This document shows, piece after piece, positions 44,085 through 55,672 of a stretch of 64,000 nucleotides of DNA. The translations under genes and the position numbers were made by a program. Under the pieces are notes generated by a model. It made no database searches and was not told where the DNA came from. It saw only the letters and a list, made by a program, of their open reading frames with translations. Each line of letters begins with the position of its first letter. The first letter of the stretch is position 1. Source of the DNA: JAEUMG01 sp963805405 (lineage in GTDB: Bacteria > Pseudomonadota > Alphaproteobacteria > Rhizobiales > Aestuariivirgaceae); the NCBI GenBank assembly GCA_963805405.1, contig CAWDUC010000004.1:1-64000 (forward strand), read 5' to 3'.

Positions 44085-45407
44085 TCAGGCGTGCGGCGGC
44101 AGTTCTGCGCCATCGAGCTTCGTTTTGATCCAGTCCATCGCGCGATAATAGCGCAGCGACACATGCGGCATGATGCTCATGTAGTGAGGCGCTTTCCGCA
44201 GCGGCTCGATCCTGAGCGAGAGATCCTTCTCGGGCACGTCGAGCGCCCATTCGGCGAGAATTCCTCCGAGCATGCTGCCGGTCGGTACGCCACGCCCGGA
44301 GAGACCGGTCAGTGCGACGACGCCCGGTGCGAGTCCATAAAGCCTCGGCACGGTGCGGCGCTGCATGTCGAGTTCGCCGAACCAGAAATAGTCCCAGCGG
44401 ATCTCTTCCTTGATCTGCGGATGAAGCCACTTGAGCCGGTCGGTCATCACCTGCCGCGTATAGTCCATGTCCCTGCCGCGGCGGCCCATCGGAAACATGG
44501 AGGCGACGATCCGGCCCTCCTGATTGTACTTGTAGACATAGAAGTCGCCGCGGCCGTCATTCATCGTCGTGTTGTGCGGAAGAACGGTCTTGCGGGTCTC
44601 TGGCGACATTGGCTGGGTTGCCGCGACAAACACCTTCATGATCCGGAAGGTCTCATCGAGGGCGGGCCAGCCATCCACCGTATAAGCGCCGGTGGCGAAG
44701 ATGACCTTGTCGGCGACGACACTGCCCTTCGCGGTATGAGCGATCCAGCGGCCCGACTCGGCAGTCAGATTTGCAACTTTGGACGATGTGTAGAGCTTGG
44801 CACCTTCCTGCATGATGGCGCGCGCCAGGCCGCGCGAGTATCCAAGCGGGTTGAGATGCCCGCCTTCGGTATGCAGCCACCCGCCGTGAAGACGCGGGCT
44901 GCCGGTAAAGGCTTCGACCTCGGCCTTGTCGAGAAAACGCGTCTTGGCGCCGACTTCGTTGTAGTCGTGGACCTTGTGCTTGATCGCAGCAATGGCGCTC
45001 GGGCGATGAGCGGCCATGACATAGCCATTCTGCTGCCACTCGCACTGGATTTGATAGCGCTGGATCATGTCCGACACGCGCGCATTCGCCTGCGTTTGCC
45101 GCGCGATGAGGCGTTCGGCCCAAGGCTCGCCGAGCACGCGGCGCAGGTCCGGAAGACCATAATAGGTAAAGGTCGGCGTGCAGTGACCGGCGTTCCGGCC
45201 GGAGCCGCCAAAACCAGGCTCCTGCGCTTCGAGGACGACGACGCTCGCGCCCTTGCGGGCGAGCTCGAGCGCGGTCGTCATGCCGGTATAGCCCGCACCT
45301 ATGATGCAGACGTCAGCCTGCACCCGTTCTTCAAGCGTATGAGTCGTGGGCCCTTGCGGTGCCGTGGCGAACCAAAGGGTCTGATCGAAAGGCGAGAATT
45401 TTGCCAC
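44085..45407 (-). CDS. FAD-dependent amine oxidoreductase (DAO family, gamma-glutamylputrescine oxidase-like)
   Basis: The 440-residue protein starts at a GTG. The FAD-binding Rossmann start DVCIIGAGYTGMTTALELAR and VVVLEAQEPGFGGSGRNAGH at about 32-74 are the classic DAO/PuuB-like entry, and LSGRGVPTGSMLGGILAEW near the C-terminus completes the flavin site. EGGHLNPLGYSRGLARAIMQ is also typical. It should oxidise an amine or N-alkyl amino acid with O2; putrescine-type substrates are common, but no polyamine genes are close, so specificity is open. It lies 38 bp downstream of the RTX gene on the same strand. Confidence 0.82.
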   Translation of the reverse strand: MAKFSPFDQTLWFATAPQGPTTHTLEERVQADVCIIGAGYTGMTTALELARKGASVVVLEAQEPGFGGSGRNAGHCTPTFTYYGLPDLRRVLGEPWAERLIARQTQANARVSDMIQRYQIQCEWQQNGYVMAAHRPSAIAAIKHKVHDYNEVGAKTRFLDKAEVEAFTGSPRLHGGWLHTEGGHLNPLGYSRGLARAIMQEGAKLYTSSKVANLTAESGRWIAHTAKGSVVADKVIFATGAYTVDGWPALDETFRIMKVFVAATQPMSPETRKTVLPHNTTMNDGRGDFYVYKYNQEGRIVASMFPMGRRGRDMDYTRQVMTDRLKWLHPQIKEEIRWDYFWFGELDMQRRTVPRLYGLAPGVVALTGLSGRGVPTGSMLGGILAEWALDVPEKDLSLRIEPLRKAPHYMSIMPHVSLRYYRAMDWIKTKLDGAELPPHA

Positions 45408-45445
45408 CGACTGCTCGCCAGCCTCACTGAGCGCCGTCGAGCATA

Positions 45446-48400
45446 CTATCTCGCATCATGGTTCTGCATGGCCGCTTCAAGGTCGTTGGCGAGGTTGTGC
45501 ACGAAATCGACCGATCCCGATCCTGCGAAGGGCGTCTCGTTGCCGGCAAAGTGCGCTTCATGCCGGAAGTCAGGCCCATCGCCGCCCGCATTCTGATGCT
45601 TCGATAGATCAACGAGCAGGTCATGACGAAGATCGATCACGCTGTCGAAACTGGGCAGGTGGCCTGCGTTCAGGGACAGAATTTTGGGCAGAGCGCCAAC
45701 GTCGATGCCATGCAGGGGCAATGTCGAGAAATCCAGATAGTGCGCGGCATCGAGCGTGATTTCGTGTGGCGCCTCAGAGTTGGTGCTAAGCCCGTTCTCC
45801 GGCCGATGCCATCCGTGTTCCGGCGCCTGGTGATTAACATTTTGATCCGTGAGTGCGGCTCGAAGGTGGGAGCCCGGTTCATTTGTGTCATGCGCAGCGG
45901 AGTGGTCGGCGATATCCGGTCGCTGGTGGGGCGACCCCGCCCGGTTCCAGCTTATCCCCGGAGTTTGACGGGAGCGCATGACTGTCTCGCAGGCCCACAA
46001 ACGCGTGGTCACTCTGAACCGCGAGATGTGATCGGACGTAGCCATTGGACTCTGCGGCCGGGTTGTGGTGGCCGAGCTGCTCTATGTTCGCGCCAACATG
46101 ATTGCCCGCGATCGATCCGCGCGCCAAACTCGATCCGCTGTCATGTTCGCCGGAGTGATTTTGGCCCAGTTCAACCGCGATACTGGTGGCGCCGACCGCA
46201 TGCGCGATTGGCGCCGTGATGATGGCAATACCGCCCAGAGCCGCGGCCGTCTGGGCAAAAGCGAGTTCCTGACCTCTGCCATCATCGCCGCGGCGATCAT
46301 GCGAGTATCGGCCATCATGCCCGTGGCGCCAGCCACCATGGCCGCGGAATTCGGCGTCATTGGCTCCGATGTCGCCCTGATCAGCGACGCGCGCATTTTC
46401 AGCGCCAAACATCGTGCCTTCCTCCGGGGGCGCGAATGCCATGGAGAAGAGGTTCATCGGCTCCAGGAGATCACTTGGATCGCCGACATCCATAACGCCG
46501 GTGAGAATGATCTTCGCCCCGTTGGTCAGCGTTACTTCTGTGGAATCATCTCCGGCGACGTCGTCGGTATCGATCTCGTCAAGAGACAGATACATATCCT
46601 GACCATCCTCGAGCCGCAAATAATCGGTTCCGACGATGAAATCAGCGATCGTAACCGTATTGGTATAGTCGTACTCGTCGCCGAACACGAAAATGTCGAA
46701 ATCGCCTCCGCCTTCCAGAGTGATCGTTGCCTCCGCCGCCAACGATAATGTCGTCGCCATTATTGCCGTCGATCGAATTGCTGTCGGAGCCGGCAACCAG
46801 GATGTCACCCAGTTCGGAGCCGATGATATTCTCGAAATTCGAAAGCGTGTCGATGTTGCCCCAATTGTCGTAGGCCTCACCGGCATTCACCGTCCGCAAT
46901 TCGCCATCGAAGTCGTAAGTGACTGCCGCCGACGAAATATTGACAAAGGCGCCGTGGGTGGGCTCGATGCTACCGCCGGGGGGACGATAGTGGACGCTGT
47001 CAGACCCATCGCCGCCGTCAAGAATATCGGCGCCGTCGCCGCCGGATATCCTTTCACCTTCGGAACCGCCGATGATCACATCATCGAAATGAGTTCCCAG
47101 AATCTCTTCAACATTGGCGATCGTATCGACCCCGTCGGTGGGCGTGCCCTCGTCCCACCAGTTATCCAACGCAGTGTGGGCGTCTACCGTCCGCGATTCT
47201 CCAAGGAAATCGTAAGTCGCCTGATCATCGGATAGATTGACGAAGACGCCATGGAAGAACCCGCTGCTGCTGGCCGGCCTATTATAGGCGAGCACATCGT
47301 ATCCGTCGCCGCCGTCGATGTCGTCGCTGCCTGATCCGCCGTCGACGTAATCTTGGCCGTCGCCTGCAATGATCGTGTCATCACCGTCATCGCCAATAAT
47401 GTCGTTGTCGCCATCACTTCCGATAAGAACGTCGTCAAATGTCGATCCACGGACGTTTTCGATATTCTGAAGCGTATCGGTATCGCCCCAATTATCGATC
47501 GCCTGGCCAGCGAGCACGCTGACGTCTTCATCGCCGTTGAAATCGTAGACTACGGTCGAATCCGACAGGTTTACGAAGACGCCATGCGAGTAGCTGCCGC
47601 TGCCGGCGAGACGATGATACTGGACCTCGTCGATGCCTTCGGCGCCATCCATCGTGTCATCGCCGGAGCCTCCGCGCAGATTGTCGTCCTGATCGGCGCC
47701 ATGGAGTTCGTCCTCATCGTCGCCGCCAATAAGCGTTGCGCGGGCTCCGTCAGCCGCGGTGATGATATCATCGCCGCCATAGCCGATGAATCGGTTGATG
47801 CCGCCACCGCCGGCATCCGTCATCACGTCATTGCCATTCGTGCCGAGAATCAACTCATAATAGGGGCCCTGGTCGGTGCCGGTTACGAGGTTCACATAGA
47901 TGCGAGCGTCGCCGCCTTCCGGACTGTAGAATTCATTATTATCTCCGAGATCGGCTTCGAGATAAGCGATGCTGTCATTGCCGAGCAGAAAATCCTCCAG
48001 GCGCAGATTGCCGCCAACGTCAGCCCAGTTGTAATTGTCGTCCGCGGCCACGCCGATCAACACGTCATTGCCGTCAATCTGGAAGTTGTAGTCGTAGAAC
48101 GATCCGTTGATCTGGATTATGTCCTGATTGTCGTTGTTCGCCAGTATCGTGTCGTAGCCGTCTCCGTCGCGCCAGACATACGTGTCGACGCCGACGCCGC
48201 CAGAGAAGACATCGTCTCCTGCGCGGCCATCAATGGTGTTGTCCTGATCGCTTCCGAAGATGACGTCGGCATATTCGCTCCCACGGACCGCCTCGATATT
48301 GGCGAGCGTGTCAGTGTCGCCCCAGTTATCGATCGCTTGGCCGGCAAGTACGCTTACGTCCTCGTTGCCATTGAAATCATGGGTTACTGTTGAAGCCGAC

Positions 48401-51400
48401 AAATTGACGAAGACACCGTGAGAGTAGCTTCCGCTCGCGGCCGGCCGGTCATAGCGCACGATGTCGAAACCGTCGCCGCCATCCATGAAGTCGTTGTCCG
48501 CACCGCCGCGGAGATCATCATCTTGGTCGGCGCCAAAAATGTCATCTTCGCCATCGCCGCCAATCAAGACGGCCGTGGCTCCATCCGCAGCGGTGATCGT
48601 GTCATCCCCGCCATAGCCGATGAATCGGTTGATGCCGCCACCGCCAGCATCCGTCATCACGTCATTGCCGTTCGTGCCGAGAATCAACTCGTAATACGGG
48701 CCCTGGTCGACGCCGGTTACGAGGTTCACATAGATGCGCGCGTCGCCGCCTTCCGGGCTGTAGAATTGATTATTGTCCCCGAGATCGGCTTCGAGATAAG
48801 CGATGCTGTCATTGCCGAGCAGAAAGTCCTCGAGCCTCAGGCTGCCCCCGACATCGGCAAAGTCGTAGCCATCGTCTGCGGCCACGCCGATCAACACGTC
48901 ATTGCCGTCAATCTGGAAGTTGTAGTCGTAGAAAGAGCCGACGATCTGAATGATGTCTTGATTGTCGTCATTGGCGAGGACGGTGTCGTAGCCGTCTCCC
49001 GCTGCCCAGACATAGGTGTCGATACCGGCGCGGCCGTTCAGCGTGTCGGCGCCCTCTCCACCTTCGATGATGTCGTTGAATACGGTGCCGTCGATCGTGT
49101 TTGGCCCGGTATCGCCCAATAGCGGTGGCGCTGTGAGCTGCGGGATGTCTTCGGTGCTCAGTCCCGTCACGCCCTGGAGCGTTATGTAGGCACCGCTCGT
49201 CAGGCCTATCAACGTGCTGTCATAGAGCGTTTCGATCGATTCTATCTCGACATCGCCCTGGAAGCGCAAGAAGTCCGTGCCGATAATGAAATTAGTTATC
49301 GTGGTGTCGCCCCATTCGGTGCCGAAGACGAAGCTGTCGCTTCCATCCCCGCCGAAGAGGGTATCGTAGCCGCCGCCGCCTGCGATGATGTCGTCGCCGT
49401 CTCCGCCTTCGATGTAGTTGCTGTCAAAGCCGGCAACGAGCACGTCGTCGAGATCGGAGCCGGCGATGTTCTCGAAATTCGCAAGCGTGTCGGTATTGCC
49501 CCAATTGTCGAGCGCCTGACCGGCGCCAACCGTGACATCGATCTGCCCGTTGAAGTCGTAGGTGACCGCGTCCGCCGAGATATTGACGAATACGCCCTGC
49601 GTAACGGAGGGGCTTCCGAACGGCGGATAATAGCTCACCTGATCGGAGCCCTCGCCGACACCGCCATCGAGAATGTCGGCGCCGTCGCCGCCGACAATCG
49701 TTTCACCATCGAATCCGCCGATGATGACGTCGTCATAATAAGTGCCGAGCACCGCTTCGACATTGGCAATCGTATCGACCCCGTCGGTCGGCGTATCGGG
49801 ATCCCACCAGTTATCCAATGCGGTGTGCGCGTCTATTGTCCGCGTCTCTCCGAGAAACTCGTAGGTCGCGACATCATCGGAGAGATTGACGAATACGCCG
49901 TGGGTAAAGGGCCCGCTTGTCGCGGGGCGGTGATATTCAAGCGTGTCGTATCCAAATCCGCCATCGATATCATCGCTGCCGGAACCGCCGCGCAACTCGT
50001 CATCATTGGTGCCGCCGATCAGCGTGTCGTCGCCGTCGCCACCCAGCAACATCGAGGGACCGTCATCGGAAGCAATCAATGTATCATTGCCACCATAGCC
50101 TTCGAGGCGGTTGAAGCCGATTCCGCCAACATCCGTGATGGTCTCGCCCGCTTCGGTGCCGAGGATCAATTCGAAATTGTTGCCCTGATCCGTACCCGTA
50201 CCCGCGCTGAAGTAAACGCGGCCGGTCGTGCCGTCGCCATCGGGGCTGTAGCCGACGTTCTGCTGGGTGCCGAAATCGGCTTCGAGATATTCAAGCGTAT
50301 CCGCGCCATTGAAGAAATCCTGCACGCGCAGATAGCCGCCGCCAGCAGCAGACCAGTCATAATTCGCCATTGACCGAAACGCCGACCAGCAGGTCGTTGC
50401 CGTCAACCTGGTAATTGACTTCGGAGAATGGTCCGCCTTCGATAAGGACAATATCCTGGTTGGAATTGTCGCCGATGATGGTGTCATTGCCATCGCCGAG
50501 GCTCCAAACATACGTATCGGCGCCATCGCCGCCGATCAGGATGTCATCGCCGCCATTGCCGGTTATGGTGTCGGCGCTCTCGAGCCCGCTGATTATATCG
50601 AAAGCTTCGGTGCCGTTGAGGATGTTCGGATTCTCATCGCCGGTAATGTAGTTGGTGACGTCGAGCGTGAAAGTCTGGCTCTCCGGGGTGGAGCCATCTT
50701 CATTTCCATCGTCGACGGACACATCAAAGGAAGCCTGGCTGGTCTCGCTGCCGTCATGGTGGAATTCAACGTCGCCATTCTGGATGTCGGCCAGGGTAAA
50801 GGACGTAGCACTTTCGCCGTTTACGAGAATTTCGCCGTTCGTCACGTTCGCGACAGTGAAAACGATATTGCCCGGCGCGTCATCCACATCGGAGGCGCCC
50901 AGATCGCTCGTGGTCAGAACATAGGAGCCATCGGTGTTGATGTTGGCCGAAAGGTCGCCGCTCAGCACCGGCGCGTCATTGACAGGCGTAATGTCGAGAG
51001 AGGCGGTCGAGGAGGATTGCGATGCTCCATCAGACACTGTGTAATTAAATGTAACGCCGGTATCGTCGTCGGCGGCCGGCGTATAAGTCCAGGTACCGTT
51101 CCCATTGTTGACCAGCGTGCCCAACCCCCCGGCGATCGAGAGCGCGGTAATCGTCAGGCTTCCGCCCTCGGGGTCGCTGGCGCCGACGAGGAGATCGGCT
51201 TGGGTGATCAACCGGCCACCGCTATCTTCGGCGATTGCGGCAAGTGTGACCGGGTTTGCGGTCGGCGGATCGTCGACATCAACGGTAACGCTGACGGTAA
51301 CGGGCGCGCTCGTCGCGGTTCCATCGGTGATCGTGTATGTGAAGGTGGCTGTGCCGCTGAAGCCTTCATCGGGCGTGAAGGTGACCGATCCGTCCAGGTT

Positions 51401-52996
51401 GAGGACTGCCACGCCGCCCAAGCCATTTGCGACGCCCGCTATCGAGAGATCCGAAGAGGGATTGTCGATATCGGAATCATTGGCGAGAAGCTCCGCTGCC
51501 GTGAATGTCGTGCTCAATTCGAACTCCGCAGAGCCGGTGTCGGCGACCGCGACCGGCGCGTCGTTGGTTCCCGTGACGGTTATGATGACCGTTGCGGTTT
51601 CGCCGTCGGCTCCGATGACCGTAAAGGAGTCCGTATCGGACTGGCCCTCGGCCAAGGCCTGGACGGCAAGCGATTCATTGTTGAGCGAGTAGGTCCATTC
51701 GCCATTCGCGGCAACGCTGAATGTACCGAATTCGCCGGCCGTGTTGGTTTGCGGCACAACACTCGCATCGAGTGTGCCGGTCGTGCCGCCGCCGTCCTCA
51801 ACCACCGATCCGGTATCATCGGCAATGGTTTGAACCGGTGGCGGAGGGTTATTATTGGAGCTGTCGGAGGAGGTCGTACCAGACGACGAGGTATCGGTGG
51901 TCGATGACGTCTCGGTGGTGGATTCGGTTGTTGTTTCTTCCGACGTCGTTTCGGTGAGCAATTCGATACCGTCGGTCAGTCCCGCCTGGATGGCGGAATC
52001 CGTAACGCTGGTGGCGCTGAAGGTTTCGAGACCGCTACCGTGAGCATTGGCAGTCGAAGTTCCATCGCCGCCATCGGAGCCGTCGTCATTCTCGTCTTCG
52101 TTCGATGCCGCCCGGCGCTCGAAGGCCTCGATCAGCTTTTGGATGATCTCGCGGGCGTTCGGATCGAGCGGTTCGGTTACGAGCGTGCCGCCGGCCGAGA
52201 CGGTGTACTGAAAACTCGGATCGCTGACGACCTGCAGGATCTGGTTGTTGCTTCCGAACAGGACATATTGGCCGACGTGGCCGGAGCCGGGATCGGGCGC
52301 GATGAAAAAGGTGCAGGGGCCGCCATTGGCGCAAATCCCGCCAGGGGTGGTCCCGCGAATGCCGAGCGAGGCGACCGGGGTATCGATACGCATCTCGCCG
52401 GTGGGTGCGACCTGGCCCGCCACAAACGAGAAGGTCCCCTGGACGACGTCGAAGCCGAGCGAATTGTTTGCCCCGCCAGATTGGTAGACCAGATGGTCCA
52501 GGACCATGCGCGAGGCGCCGGACAGCGAGAATACCGTTCCGTCGATAAAGACTAGGCCCAGCGAAGAGCCATCGCTGGTCTGCAGAACGTCGCCCTGGGC
52601 GACGTGGTCCCCAATATTGAGCTGCGCGACCGTTCCGTCGGTGTGCTGGGCCGTGGCGGAGCCATCGAGCGTGACAACCTTGCCGATGCCGGTGGCCGGC
52701 TGCTGGTCGCCGGCCTGCGCGTACTGGCCCGGCGCCATGGGGCCGGCGAGGGCATTCACCACATGCGCCTGCAGGGTCGCGCCTTCGGCGGTCGAAAGCG
52801 AGGGCATTTCCGGCTGGCTGAAATAATCGAGAATAATGACCGATTCGCCGTGGTTTCCGGTCAGTACGAGATCATGGCCGCTGCGGCTGAAATGCGCGCT
52901 GAATAAGAGATCTGCATCCTGAACGACAATATTGGGCGATTCGGCGGAGATCACAGTGATCTTGTCGCCGCTGAGTGGGCCGTCGAATCTCGTCAT
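45446..52996 (-). CDS. Giant FecR-VCBS-RTX secreted surface protein, three frame breaks
   Basis: The frames join into one protein of about 2,515 residues. N-terminal about 105-220: FecR-type domain (VVTLDGSATAQ; FIDGTVFSLSGASRMVLD; SLGIRGTTPGG). About 300-395: Ser/Thr/Asp-rich linker ending PPPP. About 395-790: VCBS/cadherin-like modules (GTFSVAANGEWTYSLNN; VTGTNDAPVAVAD; ANDSDIDN). From about 800: long RTX calcium-binding region with GGDGADTYVW-type and GGxGxD repeats, including two nearly identical copies of an about 263-residue unit. Tail: His-rich, low-complexity sequence. Breaks at about 50370, 46725 and 45900-46050, each repaired by removing one base. The architecture is that of type I-secreted adhesins; a TolC-like gene is divergent from it. 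Role in attachment is inferred. Confidence 0.78.
47401..48189 (-). repeat. RTX duplication, copy B
   Basis: Near-identical to copy A at an offset of 834 bp. Both encode the unit running from TYVW through FYDYNFQIDGNDVLIGVAAD to GVFVNLS and GQAIDNWGDTDTL. Edges are approximate. Confidence 0.75.
48235..49023 (-). repeat. RTX duplication, copy A
   Basis: The upstream member of the pair in protein order. Identity is high at DNA level over long stretches (for example around 48620-48740 against 47786-47906), pointing to recent duplication or gene conversion. Confidence 0.75.
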
Positions 52997-53041
52997 GAAG
53001 CACCTGCCTGTCCCACTGTCATTTTGAGGTTGCGCTGTGTA

Positions 53042-53065
53042 AAATGCAACTGGTACGCTGCATTT
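53042..53065. promoter_or_regulatory. Inverted repeat in the divergent RTX-tolC promoter region
   Basis: aaatgca (53042-53048) pairs perfectly with tgcattt (53059-53065) across ten bases. It sits in the 94-bp gap between the two divergent starts, so one regulator bound here could control both the adhesin and the exporter. Confidence 0.55.
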
Positions 53066-53090
53066 AGACCGGGGAGCGGGGCGGTCATTT

Positions 53091-54470
53091 ATGCGTCAGC
53101 TGGCAAGGCTTCTTCTTTGCGGTTTTGTGGCGGTGTCCGTTACGTCACCCGCTTTTGCCATGAGTCTTCGCGAAGCGGTGCAGAAGGCCGTATCGACCCA
53201 TCCAGGCGTGGGCGCGGCGCGAGCGGCCGGAGCGCGGCAGCATATGGGACTTCAAGGCTTCAAGAGCGCGATTGCTTCCCAATCTCGATGTCAGCGCCGA
53301 TGCCGGCGCCCAATATGTGAATCAGCCTGCCAATCTGTCGCCCAACGAAAACGCCCGATGGGACTTCCGGCGCCAGGCTACGGCGGAGGCGACCCAGTTC
53401 CTGTTTGACGGCTGGGATCGCGCAAATGACATTTATCGCAGCGCCGCTCTGGTCGGGGCGGCTTCCCAGCGGGTCATGGAGCGCTCGGAGTCCTTGGCGC
53501 TCGAGGCCGTGGAAGCCTATATCGATGTCCAGCGGCATTCCCAGGTCCTCGGCGTTGCGAATCAGAGCCGCAAACGTCTCCAGAGCATCCTCGGACTGGT
53601 GCGCGAACTGAATACCGGGGGGAAGGTGCCCCGCAGCGACGTCGATCAGGCCGTCGAGCGGATCGCCGCGTCGGATTCCGTCATCGCCCAGATCGAACAG
53701 TCGCTTGCCGAGGCCAAAGCAAAGTTCCGTCAGGTGGTCGGCAACGAGCCGCACAAGCTCGAAGGGGTCGCCTATCCGAAGAATCTCCCAGCCTCGCGTG
53801 ATTCCGCCTATGGGACTGCCAAGGCCAACAATCCGGCTATCAAGGCGCTGGAAGCGGAAGCCGCGGCTGCTCATTTCGAGATGGAGCGGGCCAAGAGCGG
53901 CTATTATCCCGAGCTTTCGCTGCGCGGCCGGGCTAGCTACGGCTATGATATTGACGGCGTCGAAGGCAAGGATGTCGATGTCACGCGGCGTCGTCGGGAT
54001 GGATTGGAATTTGTTCAATGGCGGCGCGACCGGATATCGCGTCGAAGCACTGAGTGAGGAGGTGGCGCGCGCCGAACTTGAAGCGCGACGCTGCCATGCG
54101 CTCGGTCCGTGAGTCGATCGACAAGGCCTTCGCGGCCTATGTGATCGGAAAGAAGCGCGTCGCGGCTGCCCAGCAGCAGGTCAATTCCAATGACCAACTG
54201 GTGAAGCAGTATCGCGAGGAATACAGGCTCGCCAAGCGGAGCCTTCTCGACCTGCTCGATTCCGAAACCGCGCTGTTTTCGAGCCAGTTTCAGCTTTCGA
54301 GCGCCAAGGCGGCCAGATTGTTCGCTGCCTATACCGTTCAGGCGTCCACCGGTCGTTTGCTCGCCAGCCTAGGCGTCCAGGCTCCGCCCGAGGCGCATGT
54401 CGAGATTCCCAATCCAAGGGACACGGGCGGCCTAATCAATTTCAATATCGAGCCTCTTCGACAGGACTGA
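53091..54470 (+). CDS. TolC-family outer-membrane exporter, three frame breaks
   Basis: A signal peptide (LARLLLCGFVAVSVTSPAFA) is followed by SLREAVQKAVSTHPGVGAAR, typical of TolC. The rest is spread over three frames and contains GAQYVNQPANLSPNENAR, ALEAVEAYIDVQRHSQVL, VVGMDWNLFNGGATGYRVEA and LAKRSLLDLLDSETALFSSQ, all TolC landmarks. Breaks near 53265, 53990 and 54085 are each repaired by removing one base, which gives about 458 residues, the usual length. It should form the outer-membrane channel of a type I system that exports the divergent RTX protein. No inner-membrane ABC exporter or adaptor gene is in the window. Confidence 0.8.
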
Positions 54471-54482
54471 GATGGCCTCTTC

Positions 54483-55553
54483 TCAGGCGCCCAGTTTGGT
54501 TTGATCTGTACGATCGGCCGTCGGGCTTCCGAGGATATAGGTTCGCGATGCTTCCGGAGAGTCCGGTGAAATCAGTAGCGGATCGCGATAATTGAGCACC
54601 GCGACATCGTATATCTCGTCGATGCCGTGACCAAACCGCAGGCTATGGACCACGCTTCCCCTCTTGAGATCGAAAAATATGATACCGCAGCCGGCTTCCG
54701 CGCCGCGATCTGCGATCATCGAGGCGAAGGCTTGCGCGCCGGGACTTGTGGTGTCGCGCGGTTTCGACATGCCAAGGCAGGCGATATCGCCGTCAAAGGC
54801 GAGGCCGCGCAAATATCCCGGACAACGGAGAACTTCGATGAATTTGTCGCCCTCGACATAGCCGAAGGCACCTTTTCCCGACTCATGAAGCCATAGGCGA
54901 CCACCGTGAACTCGCGGCGAGTGCGGCTGCGCTAAGCCTGTCACGATCGCCATGTTCGAATTGATGTCTATGACGGCGCCTTCGGCCCGACCTTCCCGCC
55001 AAGCGTCCGCTTCCTGTCTTTGGGCGAAGACGGTTGCATATTTCAGGTGTCCTTTGTCGAGCGCGAGCCCGTTCAAGTGACATGCATCCTGTGGGGAGCG
55101 ATCGACGATGAACTTCGGATACCAGATGGGCACAAGGCTCGCTTCAAGCGTCGTGGTGGCGATGCAATTGAACATCGATGCGGCAAAGACGGGCCGGCCT
55201 TGCGGGCCAATTGCGAGATCGTGTGCGTTTACATATCCGGTGACGAGAGCGGCTTGCGGGGCGAGGGTAACATCCTGAGAATTCTTGCGGTTAGTCGCCC
55301 CAACGAGAAAGCCGAAGCGCCAGATGCGGTTGAGCGTTGCCACCCAGACGCCGGAGCGGTCTGCCGCCAAACCCATGCTGCGATCGAACTTGATGGCGCC
55401 CAGACGCAATTTTCCGTCGTCTGAAGTCCCGATCGATAGCAAGCGACCCGTTTGATAAGCGCTGACCACCAGGCTGATGGATCGCTCCCGCAGCCAGTCG
55501 CCAAGGCCTGGAGATGCTTGCAGGGACAATTTTGTCGTTGATTCAGGTGACAC
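54483..55553 (-). CDS. TIGR03032 (DUF4915) family protein
   Basis: The 356-residue protein starts at a GTG without an obvious ribosome binding site. Family landmarks are LGDWLRERSISLVVSAYQTG, FDRSMGLAADRSGVWVATL, AHDLAIGPQGRPVFAASMFN, DACHLNGLALDKGHLKYATV and SPRVHGGRLWLHESGKGAFG. The sequence reads as a beta-propeller-like repeat fold. The family is often found next to large secreted RTX proteins and TolC-type genes, as here, but its role is not established. The 3' end is 12 bases from the convergent tolC gene. Confidence 0.8.
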   Translation of the reverse strand: MSPESTTKLSLQASPGLGDWLRERSISLVVSAYQTGRLLSIGTSDDGKLRLGAIKFDRSMGLAADRSGVWVATLNRIWRFGFLVGATNRKNSQDVTLAPQAALVTGYVNAHDLAIGPQGRPVFAASMFNCIATTTLEASLVPIWYPKFIVDRSPQDACHLNGLALDKGHLKYATVFAQRQEADAWREGRAEGAVIDINSNMAIVTGLAQPHSPRVHGGRLWLHESGKGAFGYVEGDKFIEVLRCPGYLRGLAFDGDIACLGMSKPRDTTSPGAQAFASMIADRGAEAGCGIIFFDLKRGSVVHSLRFGHGIDEIYDVAVLNYRDPLLISPDSPEASRTYILGSPTADRTDQTKLGA

Positions 55554-55672
55554 GCGAATAGAGCCGGCTCTGCTATGCAGCTTTCATTTTAGGCTGCGCC
55601 TCCCGCTTCTAGCAAGTTTGGCTCATCCACATATATCCTGTAACGGTCGAGTACCTTTCACGAGGCGAACAG

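Noticed and set aside
47353..48393. Plus-strand open frame of 346 codons with repeated segments
   Set aside because: Its repeats are the mirror of the RTX repeats on the minus strand; no protein features of its own.
46642..50526. CRISPR-like look of repeated blocks
   Set aside because: The repeats are long, in frame and encode Gly/Asp RTX units; no short identical repeats with unique spacers.
50756..51907. Plus-strand open frame of 383 codons opposite the RTX gene N-terminal half
   Set aside because: The minus-strand frame has FecR and VCBS domains; the opposite frame is Arg/Gly-rich without motifs.
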